A stretch of DNA of 44,865 nt from JBHOQS01 sp042408875. Its GTDB lineage: Bacteria; Chloroflexota; UBA11872; JBHOQS01. Positions 1 through 8,303 of this stretch are shown here, one piece after another; positions within the stretch are counted from its first letter, which is position 1; each line of letters begins with the position of its first letter. The notes beneath the pieces are model-generated. The model was given only the letters and a program-made list of their open reading frames with translations, did no database searches and was not told the origin of the DNA. Made by a program: the position numbers and the translations under genes. Location of the stretch: contig JBHOQS010000017.1 of NCBI GenBank assembly GCA_042408875.1, positions 1 through 44,865 of the forward strand, given 5' to 3'.

Positions 1-1
1 C

Positions 2-202
2 CTGATCTTCACTATCGTGGACTCGTTCACCGATGCCTTCAACCAGGTGCTGACCTACGTGCACCAGGTGGCCTTCTCTGGGGGCTTCCGGCTGGGCTAT
101 GCTGCGGCCCTCGGCTGGATCTACTTCTTCGCCGTGTTCGCCATCCTGACCGTCGCAGTGGTCTGGGCCAGCCGCTACGTGTACTACGCCGCCGAACGGT
201 GA
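2..202 (+). CDS. Sugar ABC transporter permease, C-terminal fragment
   Basis: This is the 3' end of a gene that begins before the window; the frame is open from base 2 and stops at 200-202. The 66 visible residues look like the last part of a MalF/UgpA-type permease. They include a GYAAALGW segment, then a long hydrophobic helix (IYFFAVFAILTVAVVW), then a short basic and tyrosine-rich tail (SRYVYY). In this family such subunits form the membrane channel of a binding-protein-dependent sugar importer. The EAA loop that contacts the ATPase lies upstream and is not visible, so the substrate cannot be named. The next gene is convergent. Confidence 0.75.
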   Translation: MIFTIVDSFTDAFNQVLTYVHQVAFSGGFRLGYAAALGWIYFFAVFAILTVAVVWASRYVYYAAER

Positions 203-213
203 AAGTCCCTACT

Positions 214-366
214 TACTGCGTACTGCGTAATCCGTAATGCGTAGAGACGCTCTACTACTGGGAGCCACATCTCATGCCCAGACAGGGTGAGCATGAGATG
301 GGCGCAGGGGCGCACTGCTGAGCCTCTCTACGTGTTGCGCAGTACGCAGTACGCAGCACGCGGTAA
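214..366. repeat. Nested inverted repeat of TACTGCGTA-type units
   Basis: The gap between two convergent genes carries TACTGCGTACTGCGTA starting at 214. Near 343-356 it carries the opposite orientation, TACGCAGTACGCAG, giving a 14-base perfect inverted match to 216-229. A smaller hairpin sits between the arms. The same short unit recurs in other intergenic regions of this window. Confidence 0.7.
268..300. terminator. Possible bidirectional terminator hairpin
   Basis: CATCTCATGC at 268-277 pairs perfectly with GCATGAGATG at 291-300 across a 13-base loop. It lies between the convergent permease and epimerase genes, where a shared terminator is expected. There is no T-run on either side, so termination is an inference from position. 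Confidence 0.4.
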
Positions 367-369
367 TGC

Positions 370-1488
370 TCACGATTTCGTCAGCCCGCGGGCCTCGAGC
401 TCGGCTTTTGCCTGGTCGAAGCGATCGACGGCGTGCTGCCCGCGCACCCACTCCGCGAGCTCAGTTATGCCGTCCTCGAAGCGGATTGACGGCTTATAGC
501 CCAGGGCCTGGATCTTGGAGATATCGGCCACGCAGTGGCGGATGTCACCCTCGCGAAACTCGCCGGTGAGCACCGGCTCGATGTCCGGGCGCAGCCGCTG
601 GCGCAGCGCCTCGGCCACCTCGGCGATGCTGATCGGCCGTCCGGTGCCGACGTTAAAGACCTCGTAGTCGGCAAGCGGGTTCTCTAATACCAACAGGTTC
701 GCCTGCACGATATCGCGCACATGGACGAAGTCGCGCGTCTGCCGCCCATCTTCGAAGATCACCGGCGGCTTGCCGGCCAGGAGGCGCGTGCTGAAGATCG
801 CAGCCACGCCCGTATACGGGTTCGAGAGCGCCTGGCGCGGGCCGTAAACGTTGAAGTACCGCAGCGCGACCGTGGGGATCCCGTAGGCCCGACCAACGCT
901 CAGGAAGAGCTCTTCGTGGTCGCGCTTGGTGATCGCGTACACCGATGTGGGATACAACGGCTTGCTCTCGCGGGTCGGCCGGGGTGTAACAGGTAGCTCG
1001 CACTCCGGACACTGCATCTCCCACTGCTTCGCCCGAAGCTGCGCCAGCGGCCGCAGGCGCGGGTACACCTCGCCACAGTGGTCGCAGTGATACGCCCCTT
1101 CCCCATAGATGCTCATGGATGAAGCAACCACCATCTTCCGCAGGTCGCGGCGGTGATTCACCACAGCCTCCAGAAAGGTGGCCGCACCCATGGTGTTGTA
1201 ATCAACATACCGCCTGATCTCATACATCGACTGCCCGACGCCGACCGCCGCGGCCTGATAGAAGACCGCCTCGACCTCCTGGAGAGCCGCCTGCATCGTC
1301 TCCGGGTCGCGCACATCCCCGCGCAGGAGCTCAGCCTCGGGGTGCAGGTAGCCCGGCCGGTCAGCGTCCTCGCCATGCACCTGCGCATCCAGGCGATCGA
1401 GCACGCGGACCCGATGCCCGCGGGCGATCAAAGCATCAACGAGATGTGAGCCGATGAATCCGGCGCCGCCGGTAACCAGAATATGCAT
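370..1488 (-). CDS. NAD-dependent nucleotide-sugar epimerase with CxxC insert
   Basis: Extended short-chain dehydrogenase of 372 residues, probably cytoplasmic, acting on a nucleotide-activated sugar. The N-terminal Rossmann motif TGGAGFIG is at about 6-13, and the active-site Ser near 123-126 and Tyr184-x3-Lys188 are present. A Cys pair at 135/138 and another at 160/163 (CDHC, CPEC) form a zinc-ribbon-like insert just before the catalytic Tyr. This insert and the surrounding motifs (VGVGQSMYEI, RYFNVYGPRQALSNPYTGVAAIF) recall the dTDP-L-rhamnose 4-epimerase group rather than plain GalE, but the substrate is not proven. I chose the Met directly before HILVTGG; an in-frame start six codons upstream would only add an unconserved tail. 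A GT2 gene lies just upstream on the same strand, 56 bases away, suggesting co-transcription for surface glycan synthesis. Confidence 0.85.
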   Translation of the reverse strand: MHILVTGGAGFIGSHLVDALIARGHRVRVLDRLDAQVHGEDADRPGYLHPEAELLRGDVRDPETMQAALQEVEAVFYQAAAVGVGQSMYEIRRYVDYNTMGAATFLEAVVNHRRDLRKMVVASSMSIYGEGAYHCDHCGEVYPRLRPLAQLRAKQWEMQCPECELPVTPRPTRESKPLYPTSVYAITKRDHEELFLSVGRAYGIPTVALRYFNVYGPRQALSNPYTGVAAIFSTRLLAGKPPVIFEDGRQTRDFVHVRDIVQANLLVLENPLADYEVFNVGTGRPISIAEVAEALRQRLRPDIEPVLTGEFREGDIRHCVADISKIQALGYKPSIRFEDGITELAEWVRGQHAVDRFDQAKAELEARGLTKS

Positions 1489-1544
1489 CGGTGGTCGTTC
1501 CCTCACGAGTGTGGGTGCCGTTCGGGGCTCTCACCCCAGCAGCG

Positions 1545-2249
1545 TCAGTCCACGAACCGGTACTTGATCAGCGCCCAGATGGCGGGGAAGCCGTCCTTCC
1601 AGGTGATCTTCTTGCCCTCTCTGGGATCACGGCCGGCATAGGTGATCGGCACCTCGTACAGCCGACAGCCGCGCTTCAAAACTTTTGCGGTGATCTCCGG
1701 CTCGAAGTCGAAGCGGTTGCTCTTGATACAGATGCCTTTAATCGCCTCGGCGCGAAACGCCTTGGCGCCAGTCTCCATATCCGTGAGAATAGTGTTATAG
1801 AGCACGTTGGTAACCAGCGTGAGGAATTTATTACCAACGTAGTGCCAGAAGAGAAACGCACGATGCGTGCCCAGAAAGCGTGAGCCATAGACGACATCAG
1901 CCATGCCGTCCAGGATCGGCCTGACCAGCACCGGGTAGTCCTCCGGGCTGTACTCCAGGTCAGCGTCCTGGATCACGATGATGTCGCCTGTCGCTGCCTG
2001 AAGTCCGGTACGGATCGCCGCGCCCTTGCCCTGGTTGCGCGCATGCCGGAACAGCCGGATGCGCCCCTGTGCGGCCAGCTCATCAAGCACCTGGCCTGTG
2101 CCGTCTGTCGAGCAGTCGTCCACCACGATAATCTCTTTTCCAAGCACCGCACCCCGATGCTCGACCTGCACGTCCTCGACCCGTTCCAGGATAGTGCGAA
2201 TGGTCGGGCGCTCGTTATATGCAGGAACGATGATCGACAGTGTCTTCAT
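1545..2249 (-). CDS. Family 2 glycosyltransferase (polyprenyl-phosphate sugar synthase-like)
   Basis: A 234-residue GT-A fold glycosyltransferase. It shows SIIVPAYNE at the N-terminus, VVDDCSTDGT near 42-51 and the metal-binding QDADLEY near 94-100, followed by YGSRFLG. The length and motifs match dolichyl/undecaprenyl-phosphate mannose or glucose synthases without a C-terminal membrane domain, so it probably loads a sugar from a nucleotide donor onto a lipid carrier. I chose the Met before KTLSIIVPAYNE; the frame stays open upstream but without similarity. A small perfect hairpin (GGTGCT/AGCACC, 2267-2280) sits just ahead of this start. The gene precedes the epimerase on the same strand. The exact donor and acceptor cannot be read from the sequence. 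Confidence 0.8.
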   Translation of the reverse strand: MKTLSIIVPAYNERPTIRTILERVEDVQVEHRGAVLGKEIIVVDDCSTDGTGQVLDELAAQGRIRLFRHARNQGKGAAIRTGLQAATGDIIVIQDADLEYSPEDYPVLVRPILDGMADVVYGSRFLGTHRAFLFWHYVGNKFLTLVTNVLYNTILTDMETGAKAFRAEAIKGICIKSNRFDFEPEITAKVLKRGCRLYEVPITYAGRDPREGKKITWKDGFPAIWALIKYRFVD

Positions 2250-2444
2250 GTTAGCTTGAGGTGTCCGGTGCTGTAGCACCTGCTCCTGTAGCAAGACGGT
2301 ACGCTCCTCCGTGATCTCTCCAATCACGCGTGATCATTACTCCACTGGCTGCTATCTGTAGCTTCACTCTCTGCAGCGTAGTTAAGTAAGTAGCTTAATA
2401 CGTAGCTTCAGGAAAGCCAGGAACGCAGGCGTAGTCACAACGCA

Positions 2445-3530
2445 TCAGCTCGCTGGGATCTCTAATCCTCCGGTGAACCGCCCGTCCTGCTGGATCGGCC
2501 GACCGTCGAGGTAGATCGTGCCCCCGCGGCGCAGGTCCTTGATCATGTCCCAGTGCACAGTGCTCTGGTTTCGCCCGCCGGTCTCTGGATACGACCGTCC
2601 GACCGCTAAATGGACAGTCCCGCCGATCTTCTCATCGAAGAGAATGCTCCGCGTGAAACGGGTAATGCCGAAATTCGTTCCGATGCCCAGTTCGCCCAGA
2701 TAGCGCGCTCCCGCGTCTGCATCGAGCGTGGCTAGTAGGAAGTCCTCGTTCTTTGTAGCGCTGGCGTTCACGACCTTGCCGCCGGCGAACTCCAGCCGGA
2801 TGCCCTCGACCTCTTTGCCGAGGTAGATCGCCGGATAATCAAACGTGATGTAGCCGTTCGCCGAGTCCTCGACCGGGCCGGTGAAGAGCTCACCGTCCGG
2901 CATGTTGTGCTTGCCGTCGGCCGGGATCCAGGTACGCCCAGCGACACTTAACGTAAGGTCCGTTCCGGGGCCGACGATGCGGATCTCCCGGCCCGCCTCA
3001 AGCACACGCTTGAGCTCATGGAGCGCAGCGGAGAGCGCCGGCCAATCGCGGTTCACCGCGCCGAAAAGGAAGTCCTCATACTCGGCCAAGGACATCTCGG
3101 CTTCCTGCGCCAGGGCCGCGGTAGGGAACTGGGTCACCACCCATCGCTTGCGCAGCAGGATCTCGCGCACTGGCGCAGTGGCCATGCGCGCCCAGACGAT
3201 CCGCTGGGGCTCTATATTGGAGTGCGCTTTCAGATTAGCCGGCGCGTGGATGCTCACGTAGGCAGCGATCTGCTCAGCTTGGAACACACTGATCGGGTTG
3301 ACCCAGGTAAGCTGGGCCTGGGAGCCTTCGCGCAGGAGAATCTCCTGTGCTTCGTCTGGCTCCAGGCGCAGGATCGGGTGTCCGCCGGCGCGCAGCACCT
3401 GCCGGTAAATCTCCAGGGCAAGCGGCTTGGCGCCCTCCTCACCGGCGATGAGCACAAGCTCGCCGGGCTGTACCGCCATGGAGTACGTCACCAGGATACG
3501 TGCCTGCTCAACAACGCGCGGATCATGCAT
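2445..3530 (-). CDS. M29 family metallo-aminopeptidase
   Basis: A 361-residue protein of the thermophilic aminopeptidase family (AmpS/AmpT/PepS). These cytosolic enzymes use two metal ions to remove N-terminal residues from peptides. The expected metal and catalytic residues are visible: Glu214 (DGELF), Glu280 (GELGIGTN), His307 (VHLAVG), Tyr314, His326 and Asp328 (VHWD). The spacing Glu214 to Glu280 (66 residues) and His307 to Tyr314 (7) fits the family. I chose the Met of MHDPRVVEQARILV, where family similarity begins; the frame continues 38 codons upstream with no recognisable sequence. It is separated from the next leftward gene by about 195 bases and diverges from the TIM-barrel pair. 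Confidence 0.88.
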   Translation of the reverse strand: MHDPRVVEQARILVTYSMAVQPGELVLIAGEEGAKPLALEIYRQVLRAGGHPILRLEPDEAQEILLREGSQAQLTWVNPISVFQAEQIAAYVSIHAPANLKAHSNIEPQRIVWARMATAPVREILLRKRWVVTQFPTAALAQEAEMSLAEYEDFLFGAVNRDWPALSAALHELKRVLEAGREIRIVGPGTDLTLSVAGRTWIPADGKHNMPDGELFTGPVEDSANGYITFDYPAIYLGKEVEGIRLEFAGGKVVNASATKNEDFLLATLDADAGARYLGELGIGTNFGITRFTRSILFDEKIGGTVHLAVGRSYPETGGRNQSTVHWDMIKDLRRGGTIYLDGRPIQQDGRFTGGLEIPAS

Positions 3531-3869
3531 CAGTGTGGTTCCTGCGAGATCTTCACCGCTCCTAAGCATACCAGCGCTACCGTGCCGCACCAAACGGTCC
3601 CGGGACGGGCGAGCCAGCGCCCTGGCCTGCCGACCCCCTACCACGCTCGCCGGCTTCCGGCGTTCTAATCATGGGAGGGTGCCATCGACCACGGAGAGCC
3701 CAGCGAGTCCGTGCCAAGGGTATCCTGGCGTGCCGCAAGGCGCGAACAGCTTAGCATAATATACGCTATCGAGTACTTTCTGTTCCCTTTTTTCCCTTTT
3801 TCTTTATAGTAAATAGTAAATATGTAAATATATTAAATATATAGTAAATATCCGCACAAAGGGGGGTCC
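3531..3869. other. Divergent intergenic region with AT-rich promoter zone
   Basis: The gap lies between the aminopeptidase (leftward) and the TIM-barrel operon (rightward). The left half is ordinary GC-rich sequence with no convincing gene. From about 3786 to 3852 it turns strongly AT-rich: a pyrimidine tract (CCCTTTTTTCCCTTTTTC) is followed by irregular repeats of TAGTAAAT/TAAATAT. This ends 18 bases before the ATG at 3870 with an AAAGGGGGG Shine-Dalgarno. I read it as the promoter region of the rightward genes; no single -35/-10 pair stands out. Confidence 0.6.
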
Positions 3870-4721
3870 ATGCCGGCTCCTATCTACCTTCACAGTTATA
3901 ACTTCCGAGGCTACAGCCTCGAGCGCGCTGTGCGTAAGGCGAAGGACTGCGGCTATGACGGGCTGGAACTCTGGGCAGGTCACTTTCGCAGCGAACATCT
4001 GCGGGAGGACTGGGCTGAAGCCCAGCGACTGAGCCAGGTATACGAGCTGCCTATCCCGGTCTTCGACTTCAGCGTCAACGCTATCGCAGACGATGCCGCC
4101 GAGCGGCGCCGCCAGACCGACCGGCTGAAAGACTACGTTCGCATGGCCCGCGACTACGGCGCAACGATGCTGAACGGCTCGGCGGGCACGCTCATCGTCG
4201 ATCGCAACAACTGGGCGGCCAACGGATCGGCCATCGCGCGCGAGGAGCACTACCTGTGGGCAGCAGACGTCCTGCGCGAGGCTGCCACCGTGGCCACGGA
4301 GGTCGGGCTGACCATCGCCCTGGAGATCCATATGAATACTTTGCATGACACCGCCCGCGCGATGGTTCGCCTCCTCGACCTTGTGGGCTCTCCAGCGGTC
4401 GTGGCTAACCTTGACCCCGGCAACATGTGGGGCACTCGGTCGGCCGAATACCCAGAAGAGGCGATCGACTTGCTGGGAGCGCGCATCGGCTACGTGCACG
4501 TGAAAAACTGCCGGCGCGTGGCGTATACTCCGGTCGGCGCAGACTATCACTTCTGGCTCGAGAATGGGGAGCTCGATTACTTCGCCATCGTGGCGAAGCT
4601 CACCGAACGCGGTTTCCACGGCCCGTACTGCATCGAGTACTCTGGCGGCGGCGACCGCAGCGTGCCCACGGAACGGGATATCCAGTATCTGCGCCGCATC
4701 CTCGCAGAGGTGGGAGGCTAG
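3870..4721 (+). CDS. Sugar phosphate isomerase/epimerase family protein (TIM barrel)
   Basis: A 283-residue protein of the xylose-isomerase-like TIM-barrel superfamily (AP endonuclease 2 fold), which includes hexulose 3-epimerases, inosose isomerases and hydroxypyruvate isomerases. Typical strand-end residues are visible: DGLELWAG near 30, TIALEIHMN near 150 (a metal-ligand Glu), ANLDPGNMW near 178 (Asp), YVHVKN (His) and YCIEYSGGG near the C-terminus (final Glu). This is the usual Glu-Asp-His-Glu metal site. The start has a strong Shine-Dalgarno (AAAGGGGGG). A second gene of the same superfamily follows after only 8 bases, so the two are surely co-transcribed. The substrate is unknown; a sugar or polyol catabolic step is the likely role. 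Confidence 0.82.
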   Translation: MPAPIYLHSYNFRGYSLERAVRKAKDCGYDGLELWAGHFRSEHLREDWAEAQRLSQVYELPIPVFDFSVNAIADDAAERRRQTDRLKDYVRMARDYGATMLNGSAGTLIVDRNNWAANGSAIAREEHYLWAADVLREAATVATEVGLTIALEIHMNTLHDTARAMVRLLDLVGSPAVVANLDPGNMWGTRSAEYPEEAIDLLGARIGYVHVKNCRRVAYTPVGADYHFWLENGELDYFAIVAKLTERGFHGPYCIEYSGGGDRSVPTERDIQYLRRILAEVGG

Positions 4722-4729
4722 CACCAGCC

Positions 4730-5533
4730 ATGCTGATCTGCTTCACGACCTACTCGTGCCCATCGTGGTCACCCCAGGAGATCGCGCGCTTTGCCCGAGC
4801 GCAGCAATACGATGCCGTTGAGCTGCGCTCGATGAACGGGGGCATCGTGCCGCCGGACCTCACGCCGGCGCAGCGCCATGAGATCAAGCAGATATTCGCT
4901 GATGCCGGCGTGCCTATCGTCTGCGTGGGCACGTCGGCGCGGTTCGCCTCGCCTGACCCGGCCGAGCGGGCACGTAATGAGGAGCTGGTCATCCCTTATC
5001 TGGAGATGGCTGCGGAATGGGGTGCCACGCTCGTGCGCGTCTTCGGCGGCAGCTACGAGGGCAACCAGCCAGGGCCTGAGCTCTTCGACCGCGTGGCCGA
5101 AAGCCTCGCTCGCCTCGCACCGAAGGCAGCACAGTACGGGGTCAAGCTCGCTCTGGAGACGCACGATGCCTTCTCGCGCGGCGAGTACGTGGCCGAGGTG
5201 CTGCGGCGAGTACGGCATCTGCATGCCGGCGCTTGCTGGGACATCCTCCATCCGGTGCGCTCTGGTGAAGAGCCGTCTTACACATTCTCGCTGCTGCGAG
5301 AGTTCCTTATCCACACGCATACCAAGGACGCCCGTCGGGGCGCCGACGGCCGATGGGAGGCAACTCTCTTCGGCGAAGGCGAATTACCTGTTGGCACGAT
5401 CATCGGGCTCTTGAAGAGCATCCAGTACCAGGGGCCTCTCTCGCTTGAATGGGAGGGCAAAGGCGAGCCCGGCCCGGCGCGTGTCCTGGAACACTATAGC
5501 CGTAAGATCAGGGAATATCTACACAATGCATAA
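4730..5533 (+). CDS. Second TIM-barrel sugar isomerase/epimerase-like protein
   Basis: A 267-residue protein of the same superfamily as the gene 8 bases upstream, but clearly divergent from it. Visible elements are YDAVELRS near 29, VKLALETHDA near 140 (Glu), GACWDILHP near 170 (Asp), LIHTHTKDA (His) and LSLEWEGKGEPG near 245 (final Glu). The metal-site pattern is therefore intact. I chose the ATG at 4730 because it follows the previous stop closely and the LICFTTYSCP opening begins a proper first strand; the frame is open far upstream only as a shadow of the preceding gene. The pair may act on successive or alternative substrates. Nothing in the context names them. Confidence 0.8.
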   Translation: MLICFTTYSCPSWSPQEIARFARAQQYDAVELRSMNGGIVPPDLTPAQRHEIKQIFADAGVPIVCVGTSARFASPDPAERARNEELVIPYLEMAAEWGATLVRVFGGSYEGNQPGPELFDRVAESLARLAPKAAQYGVKLALETHDAFSRGEYVAEVLRRVRHLHAGACWDILHPVRSGEEPSYTFSLLREFLIHTHTKDARRGADGRWEATLFGEGELPVGTIIGLLKSIQYQGPLSLEWEGKGEPGPARVLEHYSRKIREYLHNA

Positions 5534-5537
5534 GACG

Positions 5538-5563
5538 TACTGCGTATTCCGTACTGCGTAATG
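5538..5563. repeat. Dispersed TACTGCGTA element
   Basis: Two TACTGCGTA units separated by TTCCG lie just after the stop codon of the second TIM-barrel gene. The arrangement closely matches the one at 214-243. The rest of the gap to 5742 shows no gene or clear signal. Confidence 0.6.
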
Positions 5564-5742
5564 TGAACCAAGCGTTTTCGTCCGGTGCGATACATTAGCA
5601 TGACTGCTACATACATCGGTAGGACAGTCTGGCGGGTACGCAGGACAGCAGTCGAGCGGGCAGGTTGAGCTTACGCGTTACTATGCGGACATCCGAGCGT
5701 AGTACACAGCGGTAGTACCCAGTGTTCTCGAGGAGCGGGACT

Positions 5743-7653
5743 ATGCCACGCATCCTACTCATCGGCATGGACGGCATGAACCTGCCACTCCTGCAGCGTT
5801 TCGTCCGCGAGGGCGTGCTGCCGGCGTTCCAGGCGCTGATGCAGCGCGGCAGCACCAACCGCATCCTGCCAGCGCTGCCGGCCTGGACGCCCACGAACTG
5901 GGCGACCATGGCCACAGGCGCCTACCCTGGCACGCACGGGCTGGCCGGCTGGACCACTCGGCCGAAGACCGCCCCTTGGGATGCGCCACGGCGGCAGTCG
6001 TGGTCTTCCGAGGGGTTCGGTGCTGAGACGATCTTTGAAGTGGCTGACCAGGCCGGGCTGCGCTGCCTGGTGAACTTCTGGCCATCAGGCGTGTGGCCTA
6101 GCAAGCTCCGCCATGGCTATGTGGTGGCCCCGGGCTTCCACGATGCGCCGTGTCCGATCGCACCGCCGGTGCATTTCTACTGCTCCCCCACTGTCGAGAC
6201 CGGCGTCCGCCCGGGCACCGAGCAGGGCGGCCGCACTGGCGCGACCACCGACACCGCTGAAGAAGGGATGCCGCCAGGGAGCGTCGGCGCACGGCTGGAA
6301 CTCGCCAGCGAGGCCGGCTGGACTGGTGCACCGGCCGGCGCCCTCGCCGCGCCGCTGCTCATCCCGCTGTACCGCGGCGGCCGGGAGCAGCTCTATCTTC
6401 TGGCCGCGCGCGATACCACCGGCCGCCTCGTTCGCTTCTGGATCTGTGATCGGCCGGACGGTACCGCGCGACTGGTTGAGGTGCCGGCCGGCGCCTGGAG
6501 CGAGTTCGTCATCCGGCGCTGGGGCGAGGACGCGCGGGCCCGCCCAGGCTCCGTGCGCTTCCGCCTGCTCGAGGCCTCTGTTGATCCGCTGCGTGTGCGG
6601 CTGGTGAGCTCGCAGGTCTATGCTGCCGAGGGCTTCGCCGCGCCGGACGGGCTGGACCAGCAGCTGCTGGCGCACTGCGGCCCCTTCTTCGATACATTCA
6701 GCATGAGCCCGGTGGCGGGTGAGGCCGAGCTGGCCGCCTTCCTTGATGATATTCGCTACCAGGGCGAGTGGCAGGTACGAGTGGCGCGCTACCTGCTGGA
6801 GCACGGCGGCTGGGACCTGCACTTCTCGCACTGGCATCTCTTCGACCATATTAATCACCCAACGGTGAACCCGGCTGATCCGGAAGGCCCGAACTACGAT
6901 CCACGCCGTGCCGAGTGGATGATCCATTGCCAGCGCTGTGTATACCAGGTGGCCGATGCGGTGCTGGCACAGTTCCTCGAGCTGGCCGGGCCAGAGGCTC
7001 ACATCTGCGTGATCTCCGATCACGGCATGGCGCCGGCGCATCGCTGGGGCGACGTGAACGCCCGGCTGGCCGAGGTCGGGCTGCTGGTCTTCGAGCCCGG
7101 CACGCGCCGCATCGACCTCACCCGCAGTAAGGTCTATACCTTCCCGGATCGGGGCTCGGAGGTCTTCGTCAACCTGGCCGGGCGGGAACCCTTCGGCATC
7201 GTCCCGCCGGAAGAGTACGCGGCGGTGCAGGAGGCGATCATCGACGTGCTGCTTGACTGGCGGGACCCCGCCACCGGCAGGCGGCCGGTAGCGCTGGTCC
7301 TGAAGCTCGAGGACGCCCAGATCATCGGCTTGTGGGGCGAGGAGACTGGTGACGTCGTCTTCACCTACAACCGCGGCTATGGGTGGGGGCCTCCTCTGGA
7401 TGGCGGCACAGTCGGGCGCGGGCGCGGGGCCCTGCATGGCTCGCAGATCCCGACCTCTGAGACGCCGTACTTCACGAACATGGCTTGCTTCATCCTGGCC
7501 GGCCCACGCGTGCGCGCTGGCTACGAGCGTGACTGGCGCAGGTACGGGCTGATCCGCATGGTGGACATCGCTCCTACCCTGGCCTATCTCGCCGGTCTGC
7601 GTCCGCCAGCGCACAGCATGGGCGCTGTGCTGCACGATCTCCTGGTGGGGTAG
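5743..7653 (+). CDS. Alkaline phosphatase superfamily hydrolase (type I phosphodiesterase-like)
   Basis: A 636-residue protein of the alkaline phosphatase/nucleotide pyrophosphatase superfamily. The first metal Asp is in LLIGMDGMN (about 10), followed by the nucleophile region PAWTPTNWATMATG with Thr near 51 and GAYPGTHG after it. The distal metal ligands are in LFDHINH (about 369-375) and ISDHGMAPAHR (about 425), and a late His lies in GALHGSQ. The full motif set suggests an active hydrolase. There is no signal peptide, so it appears cytoplasmic. Length beyond the core reflects an inserted domain between about 130 and 300. The start at 5743 follows GAGGAG at good spacing; an earlier in-frame Met seven codons upstream is less likely. 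A phosphoglycosyl transferase starts 8 bases after the stop, linking it to glycan or lipid-phosphate metabolism. Close relatives are often annotated phosphodiesterase or phosphoglycerate mutase-like. Confidence 0.82.
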   Translation: MPRILLIGMDGMNLPLLQRFVREGVLPAFQALMQRGSTNRILPALPAWTPTNWATMATGAYPGTHGLAGWTTRPKTAPWDAPRRQSWSSEGFGAETIFEVADQAGLRCLVNFWPSGVWPSKLRHGYVVAPGFHDAPCPIAPPVHFYCSPTVETGVRPGTEQGGRTGATTDTAEEGMPPGSVGARLELASEAGWTGAPAGALAAPLLIPLYRGGREQLYLLAARDTTGRLVRFWICDRPDGTARLVEVPAGAWSEFVIRRWGEDARARPGSVRFRLLEASVDPLRVRLVSSQVYAAEGFAAPDGLDQQLLAHCGPFFDTFSMSPVAGEAELAAFLDDIRYQGEWQVRVARYLLEHGGWDLHFSHWHLFDHINHPTVNPADPEGPNYDPRRAEWMIHCQRCVYQVADAVLAQFLELAGPEAHICVISDHGMAPAHRWGDVNARLAEVGLLVFEPGTRRIDLTRSKVYTFPDRGSEVFVNLAGREPFGIVPPEEYAAVQEAIIDVLLDWRDPATGRRPVALVLKLEDAQIIGLWGEETGDVVFTYNRGYGWGPPLDGGTVGRGRGALHGSQIPTSETPYFTNMACFILAGPRVRAGYERDWRRYGLIRMVDIAPTLAYLAGLRPPAHSMGAVLHDLLVG

Positions 7654-7661
7654 GGTGCGCG

Positions 7662-8303
7662 ATGCCTCCGTTTGCTGCTGCTCACCAGACACCCTTCGCC
7701 GCCCGGACGCAGGTACGCATCAAGCACGCCCTGGACCTGCTAGTCGCTGCTGTGGCGCTGGTGCTCCTGTCGCCGCTGTTTGCCATCATCGCCGTGCTGA
7801 TCAAGCTCGACTCGCCCGGGCCCGTGTTCTTCCTGCAAGAGCGTGCCGGACGGTACGGGCGGCCCTTTAAGATGGTGAAATTCCGCTCCATGCGCGCCGA
7901 TGCCCCGCCGGTCGCACCGAGCCCCGGGCGGCGGGACGACCCGCGGGTCACCCGTATTGGTCGCATTCTGCGTGAGACCAGCCTAGACGAGCTGCCGCAG
8001 CTCTGGAACGTGCTGCGTGGGGAGATGAGCCTGGTCGGCCCGCGCCCGGCGCTGCTCTACCAGGCCGAGGCGTACTCGGCGCGCGAGCGCCGCCGGCTGG
8101 AGGCGCGGCCCGGCATCACCGGCCTCGCCCAGGTCACCGGCCGCGGTGAGCTTACCTGGCCGGAAAAAATCGAGCTCGATCTCCAGTACATCGATCACTA
8201 CAGCCTCTGGCTCGACGCCATCATTTTGCTCAAGACTGTCCGCAAGGTCCTCTCGCGGAGCCAGGTGTACGAGAGTGAGCGGGCGAAAGGCCCCTTGGTG
8301 TGA
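7662..8303 (+). CDS. Phosphoglycosyl transferase (undecaprenyl-phosphate sugar-1-P transferase)
   Basis: A 213-residue monotopic phosphoglycosyl transferase of the PglC/WcaJ-core type. It moves a sugar-1-phosphate from a UDP-sugar onto undecaprenyl phosphate, the first committed step of many surface glycans. A re-entrant hydrophobic helix spans about 23-47 and is followed by the family hallmark DSPGPVFFLQERAGRYGRPF. The catalytic Asp109-Glu110 pair lies in SLDELPQLWNVLRGEMSLVGPRP, and PGITGLAQVTGR follows. It lacks the N-terminal four-helix domain of the larger WbaP type. It lies 8 bases after the phosphatase-fold gene and is presumably co-transcribed with it. The sugar is not determined. Confidence 0.9.
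   Translation: MPPFAAAHQTPFAARTQVRIKHALDLLVAAVALVLLSPLFAIIAVLIKLDSPGPVFFLQERAGRYGRPFKMVKFRSMRADAPPVAPSPGRRDDPRVTRIGRILRETSLDELPQLWNVLRGEMSLVGPRPALLYQAEAYSARERRRLEARPGITGLAQVTGRGELTWPEKIELDLQYIDHYSLWLDAIILLKTVRKVLSRSQVYESERAKGPLV

Noticed and set aside
3804..4724. Open frame of 306 codons on the minus strand
   Set aside because: Antisense to the first TIM-barrel gene and running into the AT-rich promoter zone.
6085..7692. Long open frame (535 codons) on the minus strand
   Set aside because: It is antisense to the phosphatase-fold gene, whose motifs are complete; the antisense product is His/Arg/Gln-rich with no domains.
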